Source: Bradyrhizobium sp. AUGA SZCCT0158
GTDB lineage: Bacteria > Pseudomonadota > Alphaproteobacteria > Rhizobiales > Xanthobacteraceae
Reading direction: 5' to 3'
Assembly: GCF_018130065.1 (NCBI RefSeq)
Contig: NZ_JAFCME010000002.1
Location: 1 to 64,000, forward strand
Length of the DNA: 64,000 bases
In this document: piece after piece, positions 33,062-41,174 of the stretch
Position numbering within the stretch: the first letter of the stretch is position 1
Layout: each line of letters starts with the position of its first letter
Notes under the pieces: model-generated
Told to the model about the DNA's origin: nothing
Seen by the model: the letters and a program-made list of their open reading frames with translations, nothing else
Database searches by the model: none
Made by a program: the position numbers and the translations under genes

Positions 33062-34744
33062 ATGGAGCGGATCTGGCTCAAGCAATATCCGGCCGGCGTG
33101 CCCGCCGATATCGACGTCAATCAGTACTCGTCGCTCGTCGAGTTGCTGGAAGAGAGCTTCAAGAAGTTCGCCGACCGCAAGGCGTTCATCTGCATGGACA
33201 AGTCGATCAGCTACCGCGACCTCGACCAGATGTCGGCTGCCCTTGGCGCCTATCTGCAGAGCAAGGGCCTGCAAAAGGGCGCCCGCGTCGCGCTGATGAT
33301 GCCGAACGTGCTGCAGTATCCGGTCTCGACCGCCGCCGTGCTGCGCGCCGGCTATGCGGTGGTGAACGTCAACCCGCTCTACACCCCGCGTGAACTCGAA
33401 CATCAGCTCAAGGATTCCGGCGCCGAGGCGATCGTGGTGCTGGAGAATTTCGCCACCACGGTGCAGCAGGTGATCGCCAGGACCGCGGTCAAGCATGTGA
33501 TCGTCGGCAGCATGGGCGACCTGCTCGGCTTCAAGGGCGTGATCGTCAATCTGGTGGTCCGCAAGGTGAAGAAGATGGTGCCGGCCTGGTCGATCCCGGG
33601 CTCCGTCTCCTTCAACGACGCGCTGGCCGCCGGCCGCGGCATGCAACTCAGCAAGCCGCAACTCAGCCGCGATGACGTCGCCTTCCTGCAATATACCGGC
33701 GGCACGACCGGCGTTTCCAAGGGCGCGACGCTGCTCCACCGCAACATCCTCGCCAACGTGCTGCAGAACGACGCCTGGCTGCAGCCGGCGCTGAAGAAGC
33801 CGCCGCACGTCGACGAACTGTTCATCGTCTGCGCGCTGCCGCTCTATCATATCTTCGCGCTGACGGCGTGCTTCCTGCTCGGGGTGCGGGCCGGCGGCGT
33901 CAATCTGTTGATTCCGAATCCGCGCGACATGCAGGGCTTCATCAAGGAGCTGATGAAATACCAGGTCAACAGCTTCCCGGCGGTCAACACGCTGTACAAC
34001 GGCCTGTTGAACTCGCCCGGTTTCGAGAAGGTCGATTTCTCCAAGCTGAAGACCTCGTTCGGCGGCGGCATGGCGACGCAAAAGGCGGTGGCCGAGAAAT
34101 GGCTCAAGGTCACCGGCTGCGCGCTGTCGGAAGGCTACGGCCTGTCGGAAACCTCGCCGACGCTGACCTGCAACCCCGCCGACACCGACAAGTTCTCCGG
34201 TTCGATCGGCATTCCCGTGCCCTCGACTTACCTCTCGATCCGCGACGATGACGGCAAGGAAGTGCCGCTCGGCGAAGCCGGCGAGATCTGCGCCAAGGGT
34301 CCGCAGGTGATGGCGGGCTACTGGAACCGGCCGGAAGAGACCGCGAATGTGATGACGGCGGACGGCTTCTTCCGCACCGGCGACATCGGCGTAATGACGC
34401 CGGACGGCTACACCAAGATCGTCGACCGCAAGAAGGACATGATCCTGGTCTCCGGCTTCAACGTCTATCCGAACGAGATCGAGGAAGTGATCGCCAGCCA
34501 TCCGGGCGTGCTGGAGTGCGCCGTGATCGGCGTCCAGGACTCCAAGTCAGGCGAGGCGGTCAAGGCCTTCATCGTCAAGAAGGACCCGAACCTCACGGCC
34601 GACGACGTCATCAAGTTCTGCGGCACGCAGCTGACCGCCTACAAGGTCCCCAAGCAGATCGAGTTCAGGACCGACCTGCCCAAGACCAATGTCGGCAAGA
34701 TCCTGCGCCGCGAACTGCGCGACGAAAAGAAGGCCGCGGCCTGA
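33062..34744 (+). CDS. fadD: Long-chain-fatty-acid-CoA ligase
   Basis: This 560-residue AMP-forming ligase activates long-chain fatty acids for beta-oxidation. Visible motifs are YTGGTTGVSKGATLLHRN, the FadD signature region TGDIGVMTPDGYTKIVDRKKDMILVSGFN (split here only for reading), EGYGLSETSP and a C-terminal GKILRRELR. Length and motifs fit E. coli FadD. A GGGGAAATATC precedes the ATG. The DUF924 gene begins 28 bases downstream, so the two are probably cotranscribed. Confidence 0.93.
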   Translation: MERIWLKQYPAGVPADIDVNQYSSLVELLEESFKKFADRKAFICMDKSISYRDLDQMSAALGAYLQSKGLQKGARVALMMPNVLQYPVSTAAVLRAGYAVVNVNPLYTPRELEHQLKDSGAEAIVVLENFATTVQQVIARTAVKHVIVGSMGDLLGFKGVIVNLVVRKVKKMVPAWSIPGSVSFNDALAAGRGMQLSKPQLSRDDVAFLQYTGGTTGVSKGATLLHRNILANVLQNDAWLQPALKKPPHVDELFIVCALPLYHIFALTACFLLGVRAGGVNLLIPNPRDMQGFIKELMKYQVNSFPAVNTLYNGLLNSPGFEKVDFSKLKTSFGGGMATQKAVAEKWLKVTGCALSEGYGLSETSPTLTCNPADTDKFSGSIGIPVPSTYLSIRDDDGKEVPLGEAGEICAKGPQVMAGYWNRPEETANVMTADGFFRTGDIGVMTPDGYTKIVDRKKDMILVSGFNVYPNEIEEVIASHPGVLECAVIGVQDSKSGEAVKAFIVKKDPNLTADDVIKFCGTQLTAYKVPKQIEFRTDLPKTNVGKILRRELRDEKKAAA

Positions 34745-34772
34745 GACCGAACCGTGGAGCGAGCGTCGGATC

Positions 34773-35327
34773 ATGACTGACGCTCGCGACCCCACGCCGG
34801 CAGACATCCTCACATTCTGGCGCGAAGCCGGCCACGACCGCTGGTACAGCCGCGACGATGCGTTCGACGCGGAAGTGCGCCGGCGGTATCTCGAGCTGTG
34901 GCGGAAGGCCGCCGCCGGCGAATTGTCGTCATGGGAAGCGAGCGATGACGGCACGCTGGCGCTCACCATTGTGCTCGATCAGTTTCCCCGCAACATGTTT
35001 CGTGGCGACGCCCAGACCTATGCAAGCGACAGGCTGGCGCGCGACGTTGCGGCCCGCGCCATCGACCGCGACGTGGACAAGCGTATCGACCCGGCGCTGC
35101 TCGAATTCCTCTATCTACCGTTCATGCATTCGGAGCATTTGCCCGACCAGCTGCGCTGCATCGAACTGTTCCGCGGGACCGACAATACCGAAAACAAGGG
35201 ATATGCCGAGCATCACGCCGACATCATCCGCCGGTTCGGCCGCTTTCCGCACCGTAACCGCATCCTGGGGCGCGAAACGACGCCTGAAGAACAGGCATTC
35301 CTCGACACCGGCGGGTTTACCGGCTGA
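34773..35327 (+). CDS. DUF924-family protein
   Basis: This 184-residue soluble, helical protein matches DUF924: ILTFWREAGHDRWYSRDDAFD near the start, LALTIVLDQFPRNMFRGDA in the middle, and FPHRNRILGRETTPEEQAFL at the end. Helices pair as in TPR-like folds. The molecular role is unknown. It is 28 bases downstream of fadD, so a link to fatty-acid metabolism is possible by position only. Confidence 0.9.
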   Translation: MTDARDPTPADILTFWREAGHDRWYSRDDAFDAEVRRRYLELWRKAAAGELSSWEASDDGTLALTIVLDQFPRNMFRGDAQTYASDRLARDVAARAIDRDVDKRIDPALLEFLYLPFMHSEHLPDQLRCIELFRGTDNTENKGYAEHHADIIRRFGRFPHRNRILGRETTPEEQAFLDTGGFTG

Positions 35328-35434
35328 TGACAGAACAGTGAACGCAGGACGGCATTGCCGTTTCCGGGACACCGAATATTGTGCCCGCCAGCCGCAGGGT
35401 TTAAGACCTATCCGCTCATGAGGGAGAATTGACG

Positions 35435-35920
35435 ATGACGATCCAAGTTGGCGACAAGCTGCCGGAAGCCAAGTTTCGCGTAATGACGGCGGAAGGGCCG
35501 CAGGTCAAAACCACCGACGATATTTTCAAGGGCAAGAAGGTCGCGCTGTTCGCGGTGCCCGGCGCCTATACCGGCACCTGCCACAAGATGCATCTGCCGA
35601 GCATCTTCCTCAACGCCTACGCCATCAAGGACAAGGGCGTGAACACCATCGCGATCGTCTCCGTCAACGACGCCTTCGTGATGAACGCCTGGAAGCGCGA
35701 CACCGACCAGCGCGACGAAGCCACCTTCCTCGCCGACGGCAATGCCGACTTCACCAAGGCGATCGGCATGGAGCTCGACGCGTCCGGCAACGGCCTCGGC
35801 ATCCGCTCCAAGCGCTATTCGATGCTGGTGGAAGACGGCGTGGTCAAGAAGCTCAACCTCGAGCCGGCCCCCGGCAAGGTCGAAGTTTCCGGCGGCGATA
35901 CGCTGCTGGGGCAGCTGTAA
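35435..35920 (+). CDS. Prx5-type peroxiredoxin
   Basis: This 161-residue cytoplasmic peroxidase reduces hydroperoxides. The active site PGAYTGTC carries the peroxidatic cysteine, with no obvious nearby resolving cysteine, as in glutaredoxin- or glutathione-linked Prx5 enzymes. GVNTIAIVSVNDAFVMNAW and SKRYSMLVEDGVVKKLNLE complete the family pattern. AGGGAG lies before the ATG at 35435. Confidence 0.93.
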   Translation: MTIQVGDKLPEAKFRVMTAEGPQVKTTDDIFKGKKVALFAVPGAYTGTCHKMHLPSIFLNAYAIKDKGVNTIAIVSVNDAFVMNAWKRDTDQRDEATFLADGNADFTKAIGMELDASGNGLGIRSKRYSMLVEDGVVKKLNLEPAPGKVEVSGGDTLLGQL

Positions 35921-35939
35921 AGCAGCGACTTCGCTGATC

Positions 35940-36088
35940 CTCCCTTCTCCCCTTGTGGGAGAAGGTGGCGCGCGTAGCGCGCCGGATGAGGGGTCTCTAT
36001 CCGTAGAGACAGTTGTATCCGCGGAGAGAACCACTCACCCGTCGCCTCACTTCGTGAGGCGCCACCCTCTCCCACAAGGGGAGAGGGA
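35940..36088. repeat. Dispersed palindromic repeat, 'ctcccc-gggag' family, copy 3
   Basis: The outer arms read 'ctcccttctccccttgtggg' and 'cccacaaggggagaggg', with inner words gcgcgtagcgcgc and cgcctcacttcgtgaggcg. It is about 150 bases long and separates the convergent peroxiredoxin and rnhA genes. Confidence 0.82.
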
Positions 36089-36108
36089 AACAGAGGGCGC
36101 CGCCCTAT

Positions 36109-36564
36109 TCAGGCCTTCAACCGTGCCATCGCGACGCCGTCGCGGGCCAATTGATCGGCGCGTTCGTTTTCGTCGTGGCCGGCGTGGCCCTTGATCCAGT
36201 GCCAGCGCACCTCATGCGCCTTCAGCGCGGCGTCGAGGCGCTGCCACAAATCGAAATTCTTGACCGGCTTCTTGTCGGATGTGCGCCAGCCGTTCCGCTT
36301 CCAGCCATGGATCCACTCCGTGATCCCCTTGCGGACATATTGGCTGTCGGTGGTGAGGTCGACGACGCAGGCTTTCTTCAGCGCCTCCAGCGCCGAGATC
36401 GCCGCCATCAATTCCATGCGGTTGTTGGTGGTGTGCGCTTCGCCGCCCTTCAATTCCTTTTCGGTGTCGCCGAATTTCAGGATCGCGCCCCAGCCGCCGG
36501 GGCCGGGATTGCCCGAGCAGGCGCCGTCGGTGAAGACCGTGACATGCGGCTTTGAATCGCTCAC
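36109..36564 (-). CDS. rnhA: Ribonuclease HI
   Basis: RNase HI (151 residues) removes the RNA strand of RNA-DNA hybrids. The four catalytic acids are visible: the Asp in [11 protein letters not shown], the Glu in [10 protein letters not shown], the Asp in TTDSQYV and the final Asp of ENERADQLA. The basic protrusion GWKRNGWRT is also present. GTG at 36564 overlaps the thrB stop (GTGA) and is preferred; an ATG three codons upstream is possible. It ends the ispH-thrB-rnhA gene order. Confidence 0.95.
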   Translation of the reverse strand: MSDSKPHVTVFTDGACSGNPGPGGWGAILKFGDTEKELKGGEAHTTNNRMELMAAISALEALKKACVVDLTTDSQYVRKGITEWIHGWKRNGWRTSDKKPVKNFDLWQRLDAALKAHEVRWHWIKGHAGHDENERADQLARDGVAMARLKA

Positions 36565-37541
36565 GCAGCGCATCCCGCCTGCGTCAGGCCGTAGTCGCGC
36601 ACCGACTGGACGCTCTGGTGGAAACGCAGCTTGCGGACATATTCGACCGGGTCTTTCGGCTTCACCAGCGCGCCCGGCGGCACGTCGAGGAAATCGACCA
36701 GACGCGTCAGCAAAAAGCGCAGCGCGGAGCCGCGCGCCAACAGCGGCAGCGCGTCCTGCTCGGCATCGGACAATTTCCGTTCGCGGCCATAAGCGCCGAG
36801 CAGCGCGCGCGCCTTGGTGACGTTGAAGGAATGATCCGGCTCGAAGCACCAGGCGTTGAGGCAGATCGCAACGTCATAGGCCAGGATGTCGTTGCAGGAA
36901 AACGGGAAGTCGATCAGCCCGGACAGCTTGTCGCCGAGGAAGAAGACGTTGTCGTTGAACAGATCGCCATGGATGACGCCGAGCGGCAGATCCTTTGGCC
37001 AGTTCGCCTCGAGGTGATCGAGTTCGCGGGCGATGAAATCGCGAAGGCCCGGCTGCACGCTGTCGGCACGCGGCGCCGACAGGTCGAACAGCGGCCGCCA
37101 TCCCTCGACCGACAGCGGATTTTTCCGGACAAGAGGAAAGTCGCCGCCCGCCAGATGCATTTTGGCGAGCGCCTCGCCGACACCGCTGCAATGCGCGGCG
37201 TTGGGCCGCCGCGGCCACATGCCTTCGAGGAAATTGATGATCGCCGCCGGCCGCCCGACGAGATGGCTGTAGACGTCGCCCTGGCGGTTTTTTGCCGGCT
37301 GCGGGCAATGCACGCCGCGATCGGCCAGATGCGCCATCAGCGACAGGAAGTAAGGCAGATCGTCCACCGCCACGCGCTTTTCGTACAGCGTGAGGATGTA
37401 GGCGCCCTTGCTGGTGTGCATCAGGAAGTTGGAATTCTCGACGCCTTCGGCGATGCCCTTGTAGGAGAGCAATTCGCCGATGTCGTAACCCTTGAGGAAC
37501 TCCGCGAGGTCTTCGGCGGCAACGTCCGTGTAAACCGCCAT
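36561..37541 (-). CDS. thrB: Homoserine kinase (ThrB, APH-fold type)
   Basis: This 326-residue enzyme of the aminoglycoside-phosphotransferase fold phosphorylates homoserine for threonine synthesis, as in other alphaproteobacteria. Motifs are [13 protein letters not shown], the catalytic loop [18 protein letters not shown] and the metal-binding [12 protein letters not shown]. The ATG at 37541 (MAVYTDV) has AAGGGG seven bases upstream. That site lies inside a perfect 26-bp inverted repeat, so translation may be limited by RNA folding. It lies between ispH and rnhA. Confidence 0.92.
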   Translation of the reverse strand: MAVYTDVAAEDLAEFLKGYDIGELLSYKGIAEGVENSNFLMHTSKGAYILTLYEKRVAVDDLPYFLSLMAHLADRGVHCPQPAKNRQGDVYSHLVGRPAAIINFLEGMWPRRPNAAHCSGVGEALAKMHLAGGDFPLVRKNPLSVEGWRPLFDLSAPRADSVQPGLRDFIARELDHLEANWPKDLPLGVIHGDLFNDNVFFLGDKLSGLIDFPFSCNDILAYDVAICLNAWCFEPDHSFNVTKARALLGAYGRERKLSDAEQDALPLLARGSALRFLLTRLVDFLDVPPGALVKPKDPVEYVRKLRFHQSVQSVRDYGLTQAGCAA

Positions 37542-37544
37542 GTA

Positions 37545-37616
37545 GTGTCCCCTTGATCCCGAAGTTCGCACGCCCCCGCGGCCCCTTGGATGCGAACTTC
37601 GGGATCAAGGGGACAC
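37545..37616. repeat. Perfect 26-bp inverted repeat covering the thrB ribosome-binding site
   Basis: The arms 37545-37570 and 37591-37616 are exact reverse complements (gtgtccccttgatcccga and so on), separated by a 20-base GC-rich loop. The right-to-left transcript of thrB would fold it into a long hairpin ending only four bases before the ATG. The Shine-Dalgarno word AAGGGG would be paired in the stem. Confidence 0.9.
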
Positions 37617-37632
37617 CAGAAAAATCTTATTA

Positions 37633-37708
37633 CTAGTGCGGCTTATGGATTTGAAGTTCCCACCGCACTCGCGTCAAACTCTGGGGAACTTCAAATCCGC
37701 CGCACTAG
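37633..37708. repeat. Imperfect inverted repeat between ispH and thrB
   Basis: The arms ctagtgcggc(ttat)ggatttgaagttccc (37633-37661) and its reverse complement (37683-37708) match except for a four-base insertion in the left arm. This resembles a common dispersed Bradyrhizobium palindrome. It starts six bases after the ispH stop and may act as its terminator or protect the 3' end. Confidence 0.8.
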
Positions 37709-37714
37709 CGCGCC

Positions 37715-38692
37715 CTAAGCTGCGTCGGGCCGCAGCGAACGCGGCAGCGGGAAGAATTCGTTTTCTTCCGCGGCCGAGACCGTCTCCACATGCAGCGTAT
37801 AGCGCTCGGCGAACGCGCCCATGATCTCCTCGACGATCACTTCCGGCGCCGAGGCGCCCGCCGTGATGCCGAGGCTCTTGATGCCATCGAACCGCGACCA
37901 GTCGAGGTCGCTGGCGCGCTGCGCCAGCACCGAGACCGGGCAGCCCTCGCGCTCGGCGACTTCGCGCAGGCGCTGTGAGTTCGACGAGTTCGGCGCACCG
38001 ACCACGATCAGGGCGTCAACCACCGGCGCCACCTTCTTGACCGCAAGTTGACGGTTGGTGGTGGCGTAGCAGATGTCTTCCTTGTGCGGGCCGTTGATGT
38101 TCGGGAAACGCTCCTTCAGCAGGGCGACGATTTCGGCGGTGTCGTCGATCGACAGCGTCGTCTGGGTCACGAAAGCGAGGTTGTCCGGATTCTTCGGGGT
38201 GAAGGTCTTGGCGTCTTCCGCGGTCTCGATCAGCGTCACGGCGCCTGCCGGCAGCTGGCCTACCGTGCCGACGACTTCCGGGTGATGCGAATGCCCGATC
38301 AGCAGGATTTCACGGCCGCGCTTGAAATGGATCGCAGCTTCCCGATGCACCTTGGTGACCAGCGGGCAGGTCGCGTCCAGCGAGAAGAAATTGCGCGCGC
38401 GGGCATCCGCCGGAACCGATTTCGGCACGCCATGGGCGGAAAACACCACCGGTGCGCTGGTATTGTCGGGAATTTCGGCCAGTTCCTCGACGAAGATCGC
38501 GCCCTTGGTCTTCAGGCTGTCCACGACATAGCGGTTATGCACGATCTCGTGGCGGACATAGACGGGGGCGCCATAGATCGCGAGCGCGCGCTCGACGGTG
38601 TCGATGGCCCGTACCACGCCGGCACAGAAGCCGCGGGGGGAACAAAGCACGATTTTCAGGTCTGGTTTGGCTGACGCCGATAAAGAGGTCAT
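37715..38692 (-). CDS. ispH: 4-hydroxy-3-methylbut-2-enyl diphosphate reductase
   Basis: IspH (325 residues) is the last enzyme of the MEP isoprenoid pathway, forming IPP and DMAPP with a [4Fe-4S] cluster. The three cluster cysteines are in SPRGFCAGV (Cys23), LDATCPLV and [21 protein letters not shown] and [10 protein letters not shown] are further family motifs. The start MTSLSAS at 38692 is chosen; longer starts (ATG 38701 and farther) are possible. It leads the minus-strand group ispH-thrB-rnhA. Confidence 0.95.
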   Translation of the reverse strand: MTSLSASAKPDLKIVLCSPRGFCAGVVRAIDTVERALAIYGAPVYVRHEIVHNRYVVDSLKTKGAIFVEELAEIPDNTSAPVVFSAHGVPKSVPADARARNFFSLDATCPLVTKVHREAAIHFKRGREILLIGHSHHPEVVGTVGQLPAGAVTLIETAEDAKTFTPKNPDNLAFVTQTTLSIDDTAEIVALLKERFPNINGPHKEDICYATTNRQLAVKKVAPVVDALIVVGAPNSSNSQRLREVAEREGCPVSVLAQRASDLDWSRFDGIKSLGITAGASAPEVIVEEIMGAFAERYTLHVETVSAAEENEFFPLPRSLRPDAA

Positions 38693-38912
38693 GGGGGCCA
38701 TCTCGGGGACCGAATCACCCCTCGCCGGCGGGCGGGGAACGGCCAATTTGCATAAGGACTTGGGGCTGCTTTTGGGCGCTGTCAAGGCACTTTAGCTGGC
38801 CATTGCGCCAATGGGCCCTCAAGGGGTATATAGGCCCGGAATTCCCGTCATCCCCGATGACCGCAGACTTCGCCTCCAAAAAGAGGTGGGCGAGGCACAA
38901 AGGAGATTTGCC

Positions 38913-39611
38913 ATGAGCAATGCACCGCTGATGCCAAAGGCGACTGCCGTGTGGCTGGTTGACAATACCGCGCTGACCTTCGACCAGGTGGCCGATTTCA
39001 CCAAAATGCACCCCCTGGAGGTCCGCGCCATCGCCGACGGCGACGCAGCCCAGGGCATCAAGGGCATGGATCCGATTTCGACCGGCCAATTGAGCCGCGA
39101 CGAGATCGAAAGGGGCGAAAAGGACCCGAACTACCGCCTCAAGCTCGGCGAGAGCAAGGTTACCCTGCCCCCGGCGGCCAAGAAGAAGGGCCCGCGCTAC
39201 ACCCCGGTGTCGCGCCGCCATGAGCGGCCGAGCGCGATCCTCTGGCTGGTGCGCAACCATCCCGAGCTGAAGGACGCCCAGATCATGCGCTTGGTCGGCA
39301 CCACCAAGACCACCATTGCCTCGGTCCGCGACCGTACCCACTGGAACGCCTCGACCCTGACCCCGATGGACCCGGTGACATTGGGCCTGTGCTCGCAGAT
39401 CGAGCTCGATTTCGAGGTGCAGCGCGCCGCCAAGGAAAAGCCGGTCCCCGCGGCCTACGGCGGCGCCACCCTGCTGCCGGCCTCCGAGACCACCAAGAAG
39501 GAGCCGGAATTCGAGCCGACCGAAAAGCAGCGCGACGACCTCAACGTCGACGCCGTGTTCGCCAAGCTGAAGACGATCGGCGGCAAGAAGCAGGACGACG
39601 ACGAGGAATAG
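38913..39611 (+). CDS. trcR: DUF1013 cell-cycle transcriptional regulator TrcR
   Basis: This 232-residue protein matches DUF1013 (TrcR), a conserved alphaproteobacterial regulator associated with RNA polymerase and cell-cycle gene expression. It has helix-turn-helix-like segments (TAVWLVDNTALTFDQVADFT and ILWLVRNHPELKDAQIMRL followed by GTTKTTIASVRDR). The C-terminus is acidic and polar. AAAGGAGATTTGCC precedes the ATG. A two-hairpin region with a T-rich end (39613-39682) closes the transcript. Confidence 0.88.
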   Translation: MSNAPLMPKATAVWLVDNTALTFDQVADFTKMHPLEVRAIADGDAAQGIKGMDPISTGQLSRDEIERGEKDPNYRLKLGESKVTLPPAAKKKGPRYTPVSRRHERPSAILWLVRNHPELKDAQIMRLVGTTKTTIASVRDRTHWNASTLTPMDPVTLGLCSQIELDFEVQRAAKEKPVPAAYGGATLLPASETTKKEPEFEPTEKQRDDLNVDAVFAKLKTIGGKKQDDDEE

Positions 39612-39647
39612 GATTCCCGTATTCGGGAATTTGAATTGCCGGATTTC

Positions 39648-39682
39648 AAACGCGGCGGGGCAACCTGCCGCGTTTTTGTTTT
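39648..39682 (+). terminator. Intrinsic terminator after trcR
   Basis: Arms aaacgcggcgg and ccgcgttttt flank a short loop and run into TTTTTGTTTT. A smaller hairpin attcccg / cgggaat (39613-39630) comes just before. Confidence 0.82.
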
Positions 39683-39697
39683 GGTGAGCTGCGGCGC

Positions 39698-39956
39698 TCA
39701 GCCGTATTTCAGTTTCATGAACAAAACTCCGCCGGCCAGCACGATCGTGATGGCGTTGGCAAATCAACGGCCCATCTCCGGAAAGCAGGCCGTACACCAG
39801 CCACAGCAGGACGCCGACCACCATGACCAGAAACATTCCGAGCGAAATGTCTTCCGTCGAGCGGGTTCGCCAGACTTTTACGAATTGCGGGACGTAAGCG
39901 AGAGTCGTGCACGTTGCGGCCGCGAAGCCCAGCAGCTTGATGGCGATCGGTTCCAT
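39698..39956 (-). pseudogene. SemiSWEET sugar transporter with a frameshift near its 3' end
   Basis: From ATG 39956 the frame encodes a SemiSWEET-type PQ-loop protein: KLLGFAAATCTTLAYVPQF (the PQ motif), TRSTEDISLGMFLVMV, and the third-helix start LWLVYGLLSGDGPL. At about 39761 the frame is lost. The next frame encodes the expected ending ANAITIVLAGGVLFMKLKYG and stops at 39698. Two missing bases (a 'gg' in an expected ttggggcc-like context) would explain it. Without repair the protein would run on into an unrelated frame. It is either a decayed gene or a sequencing error. Confidence 0.85.
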
Positions 39957-40027
39957 GGGCGGTCTTATAACATCGATTCGAAGAATGAGCGGTAGTTGGC
40001 TGCGTGCCTCGCTGCGGCGAACCTGGC

Positions 40028-40246
40028 TCACGCCTTCTTCAAAAACTCCGTGCGCAGCACCAGGCCCTTGACCTTGTCGGTGCGGCCTTCGATCTCGTCT
40101 TCGTTGTCGGTGAGGTGGATGTTCTTGATCACGGTGCCACGCTTCAGCACGGTGGAGGAGCCTTTCAGCTTCAAATCCTTGATCAGCGTGACGGTGTCGC
40201 CCTCGGCGAGCAGCGCGCCGTTGGAATCCCTGACCTTGATGTCCAT
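40028..40246 (-). CDS. YjdM/PhnA-like alkylphosphonate-utilisation family protein, C-terminal domain only
   Basis: This 72-residue protein consists of the small SH3-like beta domain of YjdM/PhnA proteins: VRDSNGALLAEGDTVTLIKDL, VLKRGTVIKNIHLTDNEDEI and VKGLVLRTEFLKK. The zinc-ribbon half found in E. coli YjdM is absent, as is usual in alphaproteobacteria. Despite the historical name, it has no demonstrated role in phosphonate use that I can rely on. Confidence 0.85.
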   Translation of the reverse strand: MDIKVRDSNGALLAEGDTVTLIKDLKLKGSSTVLKRGTVIKNIHLTDNEDEIEGRTDKVKGLVLRTEFLKKA

Positions 40247-40274
40247 GGAAAATGTCTTTCAAAAAACGCTGCTT

Positions 40275-40438
40275 CTTCCTTCTCCCCTTGTGGGGGCCGA
40301 GACGAGCGAAGCTCGCTCTTAGGTGGCGCGAAGCGCCGGATGAGGGGTTCTATCCGCCGAGAGGTCTCTATCCGCGGAGACAACCCCTCACCCGTCTTCG
40401 CTTCGCGAAGCCACCCTCTCCCACAAGGGGAGAGGGGA
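40275..40438. repeat. Dispersed palindromic repeat, 'ctcccc-gggag' family, copy 4
   Basis: The outer arms read 'ttccttctccccttgtggg' and 'cccacaaggggagaggg', with inner inverted words around gcttcgcgaagc and gaagctcgctc. It is about 160 bases long and lies between two small minus-strand genes. Confidence 0.8.
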
Positions 40439-40458
40439 AGAGGGGCGCATCGCTTGTT

Positions 40459-40665
40459 CTAACCCAACTCGATCTCGTCGTTGATCTCGTGCGTGAGGCT
40501 GATGCCGCCAATGGTCAGAACCATCTTGGCCGGCAGCTTCTCGTTGCCCTTGAGGCGGCCGCTGGCGAGGGCGTCGCGGACCGCTTTTTCGATTTCGCGC
40601 TGCGAGGTGATGCCGACCTTCTTGAGAAAGCCGCGCAGGCTGGTGTTGAAAACGTCTTCGTTCAT
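40459..40665 (-). CDS. DUF6494-family small protein
   Basis: This 68-residue cytoplasmic protein begins MNEDVFNTSLRGFLKKVGIT. It has the helix-then-sheet pattern I recall for DUF6494: REIEKAVRDALASGRLKGNEKL, then the strands MVLTIGGISLTHEINDEIEL. AGGAGGTCATC precedes the ATG. The function is unknown. A 13-base gap separates it from the lipoprotein gene upstream on the same strand, so they may be cotranscribed. Confidence 0.75.
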   Translation of the reverse strand: MNEDVFNTSLRGFLKKVGITSQREIEKAVRDALASGRLKGNEKLPAKMVLTIGGISLTHEINDEIELG

Positions 40666-40678
40666 GATGACCTCCTGA

Positions 40679-40948
40679 TCACGGCCGGACCGGATTGTTC
40701 AGCATTTGCTCGGCGAGGTTTCGCTGGGCACGGTCGGTGCGGGCGTTGGCATTGCCGCGTTGCACGTCGCGGTTCTTGCGGCAGATGACGTAGTCGTTCG
40801 ACCCCGGCGCCACGTTGTTGGCGCGGCAGAACGCATCGTCGTCGGCGCTGGTATCGACCATGGTCGGCTGGCCCCGTTCCAGGCAGCCCGCGAGCAAGGG
40901 CGCGGTGAGCAGCAGGGCGATGAGAAGTCGAGCGGGGTTATGTCGCAT
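40679..40948 (-). CDS. Small lipoprotein
   Basis: This 89-residue precursor has a lipoprotein signal peptide (LLIALLLTAPLLAGC), so the mature lipoprotein starts at Cys22. The rest is polar, with two further cysteines (FCRANN, VICRKN) that could pair, and a C-terminal helix (DRAQRNLAEQMLNN). The function is unknown. It precedes the DUF6494 gene by 13 bases. Confidence 0.82.
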   Translation of the reverse strand: MRHNPARLLIALLLTAPLLAGCLERGQPTMVDTSADDDAFCRANNVAPGSNDYVICRKNRDVQRGNANARTDRAQRNLAEQMLNNPVRP

Positions 40949-40970
40949 GACTGATCCATGGGTCCGGTTT

Positions 40971-41169
40971 CGTCACTGCCGGGCTTGACCCGGCAATCCA
41001 TCGAAATCAAGGCATTTTCGGAGATTGATGGATGCCCGGGTCAAGCCCGGGCATGACGGCAAACTGTCATTCCGGGGCGATGCGAAGCATCGAACCCGGA
41101 ATCTCGAGATTCCCCGGTGCGCAATTGCGTACCTGTGGTTCGCGTCTTCGACGCGCCCCGGAATGACGG
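40971..41169. repeat. Two adjacent dispersed palindromes of the 'cgtcattccgg' and 'cgtcactgccggg' types
   Basis: The first (40971-41058) has arms cgtcactgccgggcttgacccgg and its inverse, with inner gattgatggat-type words. The second (41066-41169) starts gtcattccggggc and ends gccccggaatgac, with the inner palindrome gaatctcgagattc. Related units occur at 58826. They fill the space between the lipoprotein and prpE genes. Confidence 0.78.
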
Positions 41170-41174
41170 CTAAA

